DNA of 10,794 nt, from the NCBI GenBank assembly GCA_028714615.1, contig JAQTMA010000138.1, forward strand, positions 1 through 10,794, in the 5' to 3' direction. The translations under genes were made by a program, and so were the position numbers. Of the stretch, positions 1 to 7,437 are shown piece after piece (the stretch's first letter is position 1; each line of letters begins with the position of its first letter). Source of the DNA: Anaerolineaceae bacterium (GTDB taxonomy: Bacteria > Chloroflexota > Anaerolineae > Anaerolineales > Anaerolineaceae). The notes under the pieces were generated by a model. It was not told the DNA's origin. It searched no databases and was given only the letters and a program-made list of their open reading frames with translations.

Positions 1-287
1 TACAATCCGACCCCAACATCTTCCCCGGTGTTGACTGTCACGACACCGCGCAACCGTATGGGTATGGCATCCAATCCGGTCTCCTCTTTGAGCTCTCTGA
101 GCGCTGAACTCAATGGGTCTTCTCCTCGCTCGATGTGACCGCCGATCCCATTATAGCGCCCTGCCCAAATGTGTTTGTTGGCTGCCCCTCGAATTAAGAG
201 GATATCTTCACCGCGGGTAACGAATACCAGTGTCCGGGGGATAAGCATATAGCGATGGTGTTGGATTCCCTGATCTTTCTGCGGCAT
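1..287 (-). CDS. Nudix hydrolase, N-terminal part (cut by the window edge)
   Basis: About 95 codons are visible and the C-terminus lies outside the window. A complete Nudix box is present at residues 50-72: G50, then E56 five residues later, then R64-E65, K67-E68-E69, T70-G71 and L72. This matches GX5EX7REUXEEXGU, the Mg2+-binding loop that hydrolyses nucleoside diphosphates linked to another group. It is preceded by the usual strand and the WAGRYNGIGGHIE segment. The start at 287 is chosen because AAGGAG lies eight bases upstream; the frame is also open further up, with an ATG at 335-333, but that one sits inside the terminator hairpin and has no free ribosome binding site. The substrate cannot be told; 8-oxo-dGTP-type housecleaning is common for this layout, which is inference. 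The gene follows the aldolase terminator almost directly, so its transcription is unclear. Confidence 0.9.
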   Translation of the reverse strand, partial: MPQKDQGIQHHRYMLIPRTLVFVTRGEDILLIRGAANKHIWAGRYNGIGGHIERGEDPLSSALRELKEETGLDAIPIRLRGVVTVNTGEDVGVGL

Positions 288-310
288 TGAGGATTCTCCT
301 TGAAGTTTAC

Positions 311-350
311 AAAAAATGGGATGGCAGTTTTGCATCTGCCATCCCATTTT
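311..350 (-). terminator. Rho-independent terminator of the kinase-PFK-aldolase unit
   Basis: Positions 336-350 and 313-327 form a perfect 15-bp inverted repeat with an 8-base loop (328-335). Read on the minus strand, the right arm comes first and the stem ends in a run of six T (316-311). The core of the stem is G/C rich (TGGGATGGCAG). It begins 15 bases after the aldolase stop codon. The stem also carries an A-run on its other flank, so it may act in both directions. It ends only nine bases before the Nudix ribosome binding site at 301-296. Confidence 0.92.
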
Positions 351-365
351 GTAGCTGATCTGCCC

Positions 366-1787
366 TCAATCCGCCAGATCGCGGATTTCTTCGGCAGCCG
401 CTGTCTCTCCCAGGTAGAAGTGCGTCTCGGGTTGCACCATCACCGGCTGGACATATTTGGTTACATATTGGCGAGTGCCAGAAAGTCCCAACAACCTGAA
501 CAACTTGGTGAACTGTTCCTCCCAGGCATTACGGATATCATCCCGTTTTTCAGCCGGTAAGGTCCAGCATTGTTTCTTGAAAGGTCCTACTGCATTCTTG
601 CGCATCTTATAGTAAAACTGTTCGTCGGTCATCCCGGGTTTGCGCTCCTTAGCTTCCTTCTCATCCAGGAAGCGGTAGATCTCGCTCTTGAGCTCACCAG
701 GGATATGATCGTAGAACATGTTCATAAAGTTGGTCGCCAGGTGGACTTCACACGCTTCAGCTTCCACAAATTTATGGAAAGCCGATTCCGGTAATGTCGA
801 GGCTCCATGCTGGACAGCCCCACCCAGTCCGAAGTCCTTCCGGGCTACCCGGCTTAATTGCTTCAAGGTCTCAAAATCGACGCTCACTTCCGCAATGGAA
901 CCATCCGGAAGAACTACACCGCCGTGTGATGTTCCGGTTTGGATGCTGATCTTGCTCAGACCAACCACTCCTGCAGATTGATCGTTCACCTCCGCCTGGT
1001 AGCCATCCAGGTATCCACGCAGCTCGGCTTCGGTGGAGTTCCTTCCACCCACTTCCCCGATCTCTCCACCCACCGAGATGGTTACTCCTTTTGGTTGGAT
1101 CGACCGGATAAAATAGGTGAATAACGCCGAGAGCTCGGTATTAAGTCGCTGCTGGGCCGGGATCGATTCCTGACTCAGATCCACCAGGGTAGAAGTATCC
1201 ACATCGATATTGAAGAATCCCGCCGCCACTGCTTCACGCATCAAGGTGCGTAAGGCTTCCAACTCGGTCTCCGGATCAGCTCCATACCGCTTGGCGGATA
1301 CTTGAAAATGGTCTCCCTGAATAAAGACAGGGCCGGTGTATCCCTCGGCGATCGCAGCAGCGAGAACGGAGGTGGCATACTCCGCTGGGCGTTGATCGGT
1401 GTAATTCATTTCAGAACGGGCGATTTCGAAAATCATCGCTGCAGCATCCATCCCTAACGCCGCGTGAAAAACAGCCCGAGCGGCATCAAAGGACAAGACC
1501 CTTAAATTGATCGCTGGCACGGTAAAAACCGGGGGTACGTCCCCTCGCCCGCGCGCCATGTAAAGATCTTGGATTGAAGCAGGGTAAATCCCTAACTTCA
1601 AAGCGATCACACGAGTTAAATACCGCGCCCATCCTTGCTTTGGGCCAGTTTCCAGAGCAGAGATCTCTGCCAGGCGGTGGATTTGTTTTCGAAGCAGGTC
1701 CGTATTGAGTATCCGTATGTTCCCCTGTTCAAGCGCCAAGCTATCTTCATACTCTTTCATCACATCTTGCATCGTAGTTCCTGACAT
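366..1787 (-). CDS. Class II (metal-dependent) ketose-bisphosphate aldolase, long form
   Basis: A 473-residue cytoplasmic protein with the class II aldolase landmarks in order: GDHFQ at 158-162 (the DH pair corresponding to catalytic Asp109 and Zn ligand His110 of the E. coli enzyme), NIDVDTSTL at 193-201, GGEIGEVGG at 240-248, GTSHGG at 285-290 (H288, like His226) and QHGAS at 326-330 (H327, like His264), then VHLATNF at 348-354. These suggest reversible cleavage of fructose 1,6-bisphosphate to dihydroxyacetone phosphate and glyceraldehyde 3-phosphate. Ordinary members are about 280-360 residues; this one has about 80 extra N-terminal residues and about 110 after the barrel. The phosphofructokinase gene directly upstream, 45 bp away, favours fructose bisphosphate, but tagatose bisphosphate or another ketose is possible. 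The start has AAGGAG (1799-1794) six bases upstream. A terminator follows the stop. Confidence 0.85.
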   Translation of the reverse strand: MSGTTMQDVMKEYEDSLALEQGNIRILNTDLLRKQIHRLAEISALETGPKQGWARYLTRVIALKLGIYPASIQDLYMARGRGDVPPVFTVPAINLRVLSFDAARAVFHAALGMDAAAMIFEIARSEMNYTDQRPAEYATSVLAAAIAEGYTGPVFIQGDHFQVSAKRYGADPETELEALRTLMREAVAAGFFNIDVDTSTLVDLSQESIPAQQRLNTELSALFTYFIRSIQPKGVTISVGGEIGEVGGRNSTEAELRGYLDGYQAEVNDQSAGVVGLSKISIQTGTSHGGVVLPDGSIAEVSVDFETLKQLSRVARKDFGLGGAVQHGASTLPESAFHKFVEAEACEVHLATNFMNMFYDHIPGELKSEIYRFLDEKEAKERKPGMTDEQFYYKMRKNAVGPFKKQCWTLPAEKRDDIRNAWEEQFTKLFRLLGLSGTRQYVTKYVQPVMVQPETHFYLGETAAAEEIRDLAD

Positions 1788-1832
1788 TCCTTACTCCTTA
1801 AGGTGCTCGAAATCGAATCAAACCAGCCTGGG

Positions 1833-3002
1833 TCAGCTCAAGAACATGGGCACACCCATGAAGTCACGTACTTTTGGCCGGTAATTCTCAACATCATAAA
1901 AACTAGGGACGTCCACGCGCTTTTTTCCGGTCATGATCATCTCGATCGGTACGGTGGTGTACTTGCCACCATGCAAAGCAACCATTTTCCCGGTTTCATT
2001 CCGCCTTATTAGCTGCATAGCCAGGTTTCCATAGGCGATCGCAACCATGCGGTCGAGAGAATCTGGAGCGCCTGAACGCATCAAGTAGGCTACTTGTTGG
2101 TACATAATATCCTGGCCTGTGCGTCGTTTAACCTCTTCGGAAAGCATTAGTCCAACGCCCCCTAGCTTCCGGTGACCAAACGCATCCGCTTCACCTGATT
2201 CGACGACCTCTCCTCCCTCCATGATTGCGCCTTCGGAGATGGTCATAATGGCATAATTCGAAGGGTTATTGCGTTTGTCCTCTTTAAGAAACTCGGTGAG
2301 TTTTTCGACGTCAAACGGAACTTCCGTGATAATCGCCCGGTCAACGTATGCCAGGTACGCTCCAATCAAGCTGGTTTCTCCAGAATTTCGTCCAAATAAT
2401 TCGACAATCCCGATGCGTTCATGTGATCCTACGGATGTCCGCATGTTGGTGATCGCCTCGACGCTACGGGTCACTGCCGTTGAAAAGCCAATGCAATAGT
2501 CCGTCCCGAACACGTCGTTGTCCATCGTTTTGGGGATCGCAACGACTGGAAAGCCTTCTTTATGAAGGCGGACGGCATAGCTCAGGGTATCATCTCCCCC
2601 AATGCTCACGAGTGTATTGATCCCCAGGGAATCAATCACGCGCATGATATGGTCGGTGTAATCCATAGTGCCGTTGCTGTCAATCGATTTCCCGAGTTTG
2701 GAATTCTTCAGAAAATCAGGCACCTTGGATTGATCCACCCGTTGCGGATTGGTTCGAGAAGTGTGGAGGAATGTCCCCCCTGTCCGATCGATGGTACGGA
2801 CGTCATCTTTCACCAACTCTTTGACGTAGTATTCATGCGTAGATGGCTCATCCAGGTTGTAATTTAACAACCCTGACCATCCCCGCCGAATTCCCAGTAC
2901 ACGGTAGTCTTGCTCGAGCGCACTCAGCACGACTGCTTTCATCGCTGGGTTTAATCCAGGAACATCTCCCCCTCCGGTTAGTATACCGATGGTTTTCGCC
3001 AT
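1833..3002 (-). CDS. pfp: 6-phosphofructokinase, pyrophosphate-dependent type by active-site residues
   Basis: A 389-residue PfkA-superfamily enzyme that phosphorylates fructose 6-phosphate to fructose 1,6-bisphosphate. It opens with the phosphate-binding [10 protein letters not shown] loop (residues 9-18), followed by IGGDDT (134-139), PKTMDND (157-163, catalytic D161), ELFGRNSG (201-208) and [12 protein letters not shown] (307-318). Two residues decide the phosphoryl donor in this family: ATP enzymes have Gly at both E. coli positions 104 and 124, whereas this protein has D138 and K158, the pair seen in PPi-dependent enzymes (mixed-substrate group III). PPi use would make the step reversible, serving both glycolysis and gluconeogenesis. 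The start is secure because the loop follows at once; AAGGAG lies at 3020-3015, a longish 12 bases upstream. It lies 82 bp after the kinase gene and 45 bp before the aldolase. Donor choice is inferred from residues only. Confidence 0.93.
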   Translation of the reverse strand: MAKTIGILTGGGDVPGLNPAMKAVVLSALEQDYRVLGIRRGWSGLLNYNLDEPSTHEYYVKELVKDDVRTIDRTGGTFLHTSRTNPQRVDQSKVPDFLKNSKLGKSIDSNGTMDYTDHIMRVIDSLGINTLVSIGGDDTLSYAVRLHKEGFPVVAIPKTMDNDVFGTDYCIGFSTAVTRSVEAITNMRTSVGSHERIGIVELFGRNSGETSLIGAYLAYVDRAIITEVPFDVEKLTEFLKEDKRNNPSNYAIMTISEGAIMEGGEVVESGEADAFGHRKLGGVGLMLSEEVKRRTGQDIMYQQVAYLMRSGAPDSLDRMVAIAYGNLAMQLIRRNETGKMVALHGGKYTTVPIEMIMTGKKRVDVPSFYDVENYRPKVRDFMGVPMFLS

Positions 3003-3084
3003 GAATCCCTAATTCTCCTTTATGAAACGAGGTAATAACCGGTCTTGTCCGTAGAACATGACCGATCCATTTCCGTTGCAGCGG

Positions 3085-4140
3085 TTATGTCGATACCTTA
3101 TCCATCACGGTAGGCACGACCAGTGTAATGCGAGACCCCTGCCCGATCGTACTGTCGATCTCCAATTCGCCGCCCAGCATCTCAGCTCGTTCTTTGATCA
3201 AGTGAAGGCCCAGGCCCTGGACCTGGTCAAGCGCACCAGGATCAAATCCCTTGCCGTTGTCATCCACAGTGATCTTTACCTGGGTCTCGCCGATATTGAC
3301 GATCACTTTTATCGCTGTTGCCTGGCTATGCTTTCCAGCGTTGTTTAATAGCTCTTGTAAGGCTCGGAAAATCATCACTTCCAGGTAAGGTTCCAAACGG
3401 TGATCGGTCCCAGTTTTTACCAGGGTTACGTCTACGCCGGTTTGTTCCTTGAATGTGGTGGTATATTTTTCTACTGTTGGGTACCAGCCCAGGTCATCCA
3501 ACATCATCGGCCGCAATTCGAAAATAAAATTCCTGACTTTTTGAAAAGTGCTCATCGCAGCGATTTTCAGGTTGGAAAGCTCTTCTTTTGCGCGCGCTTG
3601 GTCCATGTCAAACATGCGTGCTGCAATTTCCGTTTGCAAAATGAAATTAGAGAGTGCTTGTGCTGGGCCATCGTGCATCTGGCGGGATAGATGCTGGCGT
3701 TCCATTTCTTGGGCATTGATCAGCATTTCCACCGAGGTCGATGTCCCGGGTAAGCCTTTTGGAGCTTCGTCTGGTTTCCCGGCTTGCATCAGTTCCTGAA
3801 TTTTTTCGATAGCGTAAATTAAGCGGTTCAGGTGGGTTTGATCACTTTGTAGTTTTTCAAGTTGTCCGCGCATTACGAATAAGCGTTGCTGCGAATCGAG
3901 GGCGGCATCGTACGCCATCCGGATATCCGCCCGTGGCAAGCTATCAATTTGCGCCTGAATCTGTTGCAAATGCACGGTGATCGCTGTATTCCGCTGAGCG
4001 ATCTTGTTCATCTCTAGTTGACTCTGTTCGAGCATTAAGGTGATTTCCTTCGATGCTCGCCTGGATTGATCCAATTCGGTTAGCATTTCTTCTTGGAATG
4101 AATCCCAAGCATAGTTCGTGTGATCCTCGCTCGCCGCCAT
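3085..4140 (-). CDS. DegS-type soluble sensor histidine kinase
   Basis: A 351-residue protein with no membrane segment or signal peptide, so a cytoplasmic sensor. Residues about 15-120 are long charged helices likely to form coiled coil, as in Bacillus DegS. The HisKA_3 dimerisation segment follows with H156 in MHDGPAQ (155-161); D157 and Q161 complete the HDxxxQ kinase/phosphatase motif. The HATPase domain shows the N-box at 260-271 (LQELLNNAGKHS), DNGKGF (294-299), GLGLHLIKERAEMLGG (309-324) and GQGSRITLVVP (333-343). The start at 4140 is preferred over an in-frame ATG at 4167, because AGGAG lies eight bases before it and the upstream ATG has no clear site. Family members phosphorylate a NarL/DegU-like response regulator, which is absent here. 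The gene leads a unit with two glycolytic enzymes, so a metabolic signal is plausible but unproven. Confidence 0.9.
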   Translation of the reverse strand: MAASEDHTNYAWDSFQEEMLTELDQSRRASKEITLMLEQSQLEMNKIAQRNTAITVHLQQIQAQIDSLPRADIRMAYDAALDSQQRLFVMRGQLEKLQSDQTHLNRLIYAIEKIQELMQAGKPDEAPKGLPGTSTSVEMLINAQEMERQHLSRQMHDGPAQALSNFILQTEIAARMFDMDQARAKEELSNLKIAAMSTFQKVRNFIFELRPMMLDDLGWYPTVEKYTTTFKEQTGVDVTLVKTGTDHRLEPYLEVMIFRALQELLNNAGKHSQATAIKVIVNIGETQVKITVDDNGKGFDPGALDQVQGLGLHLIKERAEMLGGELEIDSTIGQGSRITLVVPTVMDKVST

Positions 4141-4148
4141 CTTGGTTT

Positions 4149-4153
4149 CTCCT
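4149..4153 (-). promoter_or_regulatory. Ribosome binding site deciding the histidine kinase start
   Basis: AGGAG on the minus strand, with eight bases to the ATG at 4140. The only other candidate start, at 4167, has just a weak GGAT upstream. This shortens the longest reading frame by nine residues. Confidence 0.75.
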
Positions 4154-4203
4154 GTATGTTGTCCCATAATTTATCCAATTGTCAGACAGAGTATCCCGTC
4201 CAA

Positions 4204-4274
4204 CGATTGAACAACCGGCTTTCAACCTGATAGGTTACGACTTACGATAATTGAACTAGCCAAAGATTCAATCG
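4204..4274. repeat. Leader repeats: 8-bp inverted pair and repeated ATTGAAC
   Basis: CGATTGAA at 4204-4211 and TTCAATCG at 4267-4274 form an inverted pair 55 bases apart. ATTGAAC also occurs twice in direct orientation on the plus strand, at 4206-4212 and 4250-4256, 44 bases apart. A small 5-bp hairpin, AACCT/AGGTT, lies between (4224-4228 and 4232-4236). These sit in the roughly 130-base leader of the kinase gene and could be regulator sites or leader folding. Short repeats of this size can arise by chance. Confidence 0.35.
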
Positions 4275-4280
4275 GCTAGT
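4255..4280. promoter_or_regulatory. Operator-like dyad overlapping the kinase promoter
   Basis: ACTAGCC (4255-4261) and GGCTAGT (4274-4280) are perfect 7-bp inverted arms, 12 bases apart, with arm centres 19 bp apart (just under two helical turns). One arm overlaps the end of the -10 box and the other covers the early transcribed region, the usual place for a repressor site. It could also form a hairpin at the very 5' end of the RNA. The protein that binds is unknown. Confidence 0.45.
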
Positions 4281-4306
4281 ATAGCACATTGTAATGCCAA
4301 AGGTAA
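4278..4306 (-). promoter_or_regulatory. Extended -10 promoter for the kinase-PFK-aldolase unit
   Basis: On the minus strand TATACT (4283-4278) is a five-of-six match to the -10 consensus and is preceded by TGC (4286-4284), giving an extended -10 element. Seventeen bases upstream is a weak -35, TTACCT (4306-4301). The predicted start near 4271 gives a leader of about 130 bases before the kinase ATG at 4140. It lies immediately after the stop codon of the upstream glycosyltransferase gene and separates the two blocks of genes. Confidence 0.65.
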
Positions 4307-4310
4307 GATG

Positions 4311-5816
4311 TTAATTCGGCTCTACTTGCTTATTCCACCGGTAGATTCTCATATTTGCCTGGCCTGCTGCGGGCGCAAATCGCCCACTCCCCTGGTAGAT
4401 TGGTTCCAAGTTTCGGGCCAACCTTGTATACCAATCTGGAAACGTCATCAGGTACACAACCTGTTTCTCATCCATGTATTCCGCTAGACTGTCCTCATCG
4501 CGCATGAATGGGATTACTTGAGGGGAAATAAGTCCGGCCAGATCGAGGATTGGCTGGTTTCCGAAGTAACCTAATGCCCCTATATCATGTGCAGCAATTA
4601 GACTGCCGGGTTGAATATTCACTGCCACCCAACGAGCCGTATCCACCATCTCCGTTTCAATAATGGCAACATCTTGAGCGTACGCACGAGCGCCCAGCCC
4701 CCAAAAAATGCTCAGGATAAGACCGATCGTAACCAACCAGGCTTTGGAAACGATCCACCGCCAACGAGCTTTCCGGGTATCGCTGGAAAACTGGATATAT
4801 CCGATGATGCTCCAAATGATAAGGATAGGGAGACCAGGAATAAGATAGCGCCCATGTTGGTACGTTACAGGTAACCGCCAGGCGTACATTCCCAGATATC
4901 CGACTGACCAGAGTATGCCGGCCAGGCTCGCCCAATCGTGTTTCTTCACCTGATACATAATCGAGATGAACAATCCCGGCGCCAGAACTGCACCAACCCC
5001 AACCAACGGCGCTTTGAATTCCGCGATCAAACGACTCAAGATGGGGGTTTGTTGTAGCGATGCATATTCAATTTGTTTGGCATAAAAAGTATTTGGCCAC
5101 CAGCTACCTGCGAGTATCTGGTTGAAAAGCAGATAAGGTACAAATGCCACCAAGAAACCTGCCAATCCCATTCCGCCAGATTTAAAGCGTTCCTTTAGTG
5201 GGCGGTCTGCACACAGGATAACCAATAGCAACGGGCCTAACAAAGTAACTCCATCAGGACGGATCCAAACAGTCGCCGCCACGAGGACACCTGCCCAGAA
5301 CCATTTCTGGCGCTCCCGTAATAGTATGAAAAGAAATGCTGTAGCAACCATCGAAAAAAGCAGGGTTTCCATGCCCGACCCGGCAGCCCAAACGAGATGC
5401 CATTCAAATATGAGTAAGGTACCAACCCATGGAAAACGCGGTTTTCGCGAAAATTTCTTACGGTAGAATCCCTCGCCGCTCAATGCAAGGCCCCATAAGC
5501 ATAACCAGCCCAGAAAATTGGTCCACAAGTAAGGGCTCAATCGGAGGAGGTATCCAATCGCGAGCAAACTCGTCCATAATGGAGAAGTCGACCCACCAGA
5601 TGGTTCTCCCGGGATATAGGCCCATTGCCCATGGATGGCGAGATTTCGGGCATACGTCTGGTGGATCCAGGCGTCATCCAAAGGGAATCCTACTCGATAC
5701 GTGAGGCTGCTGGCTATAAGATATCCCCCCAGGGAAAAAAGTGCCATGATCCCCAGAAGACCAACATCTCTGATGGGAAATGAGCCCCATTTCGCTTCCC
5801 GAACTGCCCTAATCAT
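4311..5816 (-). CDS. GT-C-like polytopic membrane glycosyltransferase
   Basis: A 501-residue protein with about ten or eleven hydrophobic segments from residue 17 to 376 and a soluble tail (about 378-501). The first outside loop carries a DD pair (D47-D48) in FPLDDAWIHQTYARNLA (44-60), then GEPSGGSTSPLWT (70-82). Further marks are GSGMET (146-151), WIRPDG (184-189) and HGRYLIP (321-327). This order resembles GT-C enzymes that use polyprenyl-phosphate sugars, where the acidic loop is catalytic. The tail contains HDIGALGYFGNQPILDLAGL (410-429). Donor and acceptor are unknown. The ATG overlaps the upstream stop by eight bases (ATGATTAG) and has no ribosome binding site, so translation probably depends on coupling. 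No terminator is visible after the stop; the next unit's promoter begins at once. Confidence 0.85.
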   Translation of the reverse strand: MIRAVREAKWGSFPIRDVGLLGIMALFSLGGYLIASSLTYRVGFPLDDAWIHQTYARNLAIHGQWAYIPGEPSGGSTSPLWTSLLAIGYLLRLSPYLWTNFLGWLCLWGLALSGEGFYRKKFSRKPRFPWVGTLLIFEWHLVWAAGSGMETLLFSMVATAFLFILLRERQKWFWAGVLVAATVWIRPDGVTLLGPLLLVILCADRPLKERFKSGGMGLAGFLVAFVPYLLFNQILAGSWWPNTFYAKQIEYASLQQTPILSRLIAEFKAPLVGVGAVLAPGLFISIMYQVKKHDWASLAGILWSVGYLGMYAWRLPVTYQHGRYLIPGLPILIIWSIIGYIQFSSDTRKARWRWIVSKAWLVTIGLILSIFWGLGARAYAQDVAIIETEMVDTARWVAVNIQPGSLIAAHDIGALGYFGNQPILDLAGLISPQVIPFMRDEDSLAEYMDEKQVVYLMTFPDWYTRLARNLEPIYQGSGRFAPAAGQANMRIYRWNKQVEPN

Positions 5817-7407
5817 TGGCTATGCGATATATGCTGAATGCTTTTGACTGTTGCACTAGTTCGAACTTACCCAGGCTACGAGGATGTTCGTATAGATCAT
5901 CCAGGGACCTCGCATGGTCGAACTCGACGACCAGATAGGTTGCTCCATATTGCCTGGCTGCCTGCAAGATCGTATCCAGGGTACCATCCGGAATGACAAT
6001 CGACCTTCGTCCGCTGGCTGACGTAAAGCCCGGAGGATTGTTAACCAGTGCAATCGCATCCCTGGCTGCCCCGATCTTCACAAGCTCTGCTTCCATATCC
6101 AGGCTCCTTTGCCAATCGCTATTCCAAATAGGGCGAGGTTCCTCTTTTCCAACCACCTTCGGAAAAGTAACAAATCCTGTATAGAGGATCGCCAGAATAA
6201 CGAGCCCGACTGCAAATACGCGTGAAGCCTGGGGGATGTTCCAACCTCTCGCTCTTCCTACCTTATTAATTGCCATTTGGAACCCGATTGGGACGAGAGC
6301 CCACACGAGCGGTTGAATTGCAGCTCCTGAATGCAGGAAGCCACCCCTTGACCCAGCAAATGGGAAAACCATTACCATCACGGCCAGGAGCATCAACCAG
6401 GCTACTATCCCCAAACGGACTGCTGAGGATTTCCGCATCCGCCAACCACCGGTAATCGCCAATGGGAGCAAGAACACCTCACCCTGCACGCCCAGTCCGG
6501 TCTTCAGCTCGGCGAGAAGCGCCTGGCCACGAGAAGCAACCAACGCCGGCGTCCCTGCCGCCCACCAACGTTGAAAGGTCAGGTGACTCACCGGATAGCT
6601 ATACAGCTCGTCGTAATTCAAAATCCAGAGTGCATGCCAACCTCCAGGCGAGAGTGGTGCGCCGGATACTATCATGGTATGCACCATCCATGGACCCATC
6701 ACCACCAGATAACCCAACAGGATCCATCCCAATCCGTTGACTAATCGCCATATTGAATTCTTCTCGCCCATCCAACGCAAGAAAACGCTTCCCAATCCAA
6801 GCAATAACCACAGGATGCCATCTGCCCGCGCCAGGTGCATCAATCCGGCAACCAGGCCTACGCTGATCCATCGCCAACCGGACTTGTCTGAACGCAGTGG
6901 GAAAAGCCGGCTGGTCAGGAGGATGAAGCTGGCTCCGAGCAGCATGTATAAAATAAATGTGTCTGTAGTTCCTGCATAGGCCAAATAAAAACCGGGAAAT
7001 ACCGCCAGCAGTCCGGCCATCCACCCATGTTTGCGCTCGCCGGAGAGCGATACCGACAACAAGGCTGTTACTATCGGTACCAACCCTGAAAGCAGGATGA
7101 ACGGAATGCGTGCAATTTGAAACCCGGTATTTCCGCTGATGAGGGGAGCAATTGCCGCGGTGATAGATGCCAGTGGCATCCAATAGGTATGAGAAGGATG
7201 TGGTATTCCCACGGGACTATCCAGGTAATTCCATAAAAACTGTTCCTGGAATCCTTGGCCGGAGGCAAGAGCGACTCCCCCACTGTAATAATAATCTGCG
7301 TCCATGTATCCGGGTGCGCTTTGGAAGCTCGCTACCGCGGTTGTTACTGTGATGCCTAACAGAAACAGGATGATTAGATCGCGCTTTTTCATCGAGGGAA
7401 TAGCCAT
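5809..7407 (-). CDS. GT-C-like polytopic membrane glycosyltransferase
   Basis: A 532-residue protein with about eleven or twelve hydrophobic segments between residues 10 and 412 and a soluble C-terminal part from about 415. After the first membrane segment comes GYMDADYYYSGGVALASGQG (33-52), whose D36/D38 are candidate catalytic acids of a GT-C first loop, then PHPSHTYWMPLAS (69-81). LARADGILW (192-200) matches the RxDG loop seen in the neighbouring 501-residue protein. The tail has ATYLVVEFDH (489-498) and closes with FSIYRI, similar in theme to the tails of its neighbours. Function is probably sugar transfer from a lipid carrier outside the membrane; the substrate is unknown. The ATG at 7407 has only a weak AGG nearby; another ATG at 7392 has none. 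It lies 30 bp after the GT87-like gene, and its end overlaps the next gene. Confidence 0.82.
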   Translation of the reverse strand: MAIPSMKKRDLIILFLLGITVTTAVASFQSAPGYMDADYYYSGGVALASGQGFQEQFLWNYLDSPVGIPHPSHTYWMPLASITAAIAPLISGNTGFQIARIPFILLSGLVPIVTALLSVSLSGERKHGWMAGLLAVFPGFYLAYAGTTDTFILYMLLGASFILLTSRLFPLRSDKSGWRWISVGLVAGLMHLARADGILWLLLGLGSVFLRWMGEKNSIWRLVNGLGWILLGYLVVMGPWMVHTMIVSGAPLSPGGWHALWILNYDELYSYPVSHLTFQRWWAAGTPALVASRGQALLAELKTGLGVQGEVFLLPLAITGGWRMRKSSAVRLGIVAWLMLLAVMVMVFPFAGSRGGFLHSGAAIQPLVWALVPIGFQMAINKVGRARGWNIPQASRVFAVGLVILAILYTGFVTFPKVVGKEEPRPIWNSDWQRSLDMEAELVKIGAARDAIALVNNPPGFTSASGRRSIVIPDGTLDTILQAARQYGATYLVVEFDHARSLDDLYEHPRSLGKFELVQQSKAFSIYRIAND

Positions 7408-7437
7408 GTGCCTGAGGTCGATCTGGTGAAAAGTCGG

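Noticed and set aside
300..560. Plus-strand frame of 86 codons across the terminator and the end of the aldolase gene
   Set aside because: It reads through the terminator hairpin and the antisense of a well-supported enzyme, with no family match. Other plus-strand frames in the window were rejected on the same grounds.
3003..3084. Possible separate promoter for the phosphofructokinase gene
   Set aside because: The only -10-like hexamer (CATAAA) has a poor -35 (AAGACC) at 17 bases, and the GGTC/GACC pair in the gap is short with a long loop and no T-tract.
4141..4167. Histidine kinase start at 4167
   Set aside because: No convincing ribosome binding site, while AGGAG is correctly placed for the ATG at 4140.
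4224..4236. Small hairpin AACCT/AGGTT as a terminator for the upstream glycosyltransferase gene
   Set aside because: The stem is only 5 bp with no T-tract and lies downstream of the kinase promoter, so it is at most part of the leader.
6599..7183. A 194-codon minus-strand frame inside the 532-residue glycosyltransferase gene
   Set aside because: It lies wholly inside a gene with clear membrane-protein features, has a mixed composition with no recognisable motif, and looks like a shadow frame.
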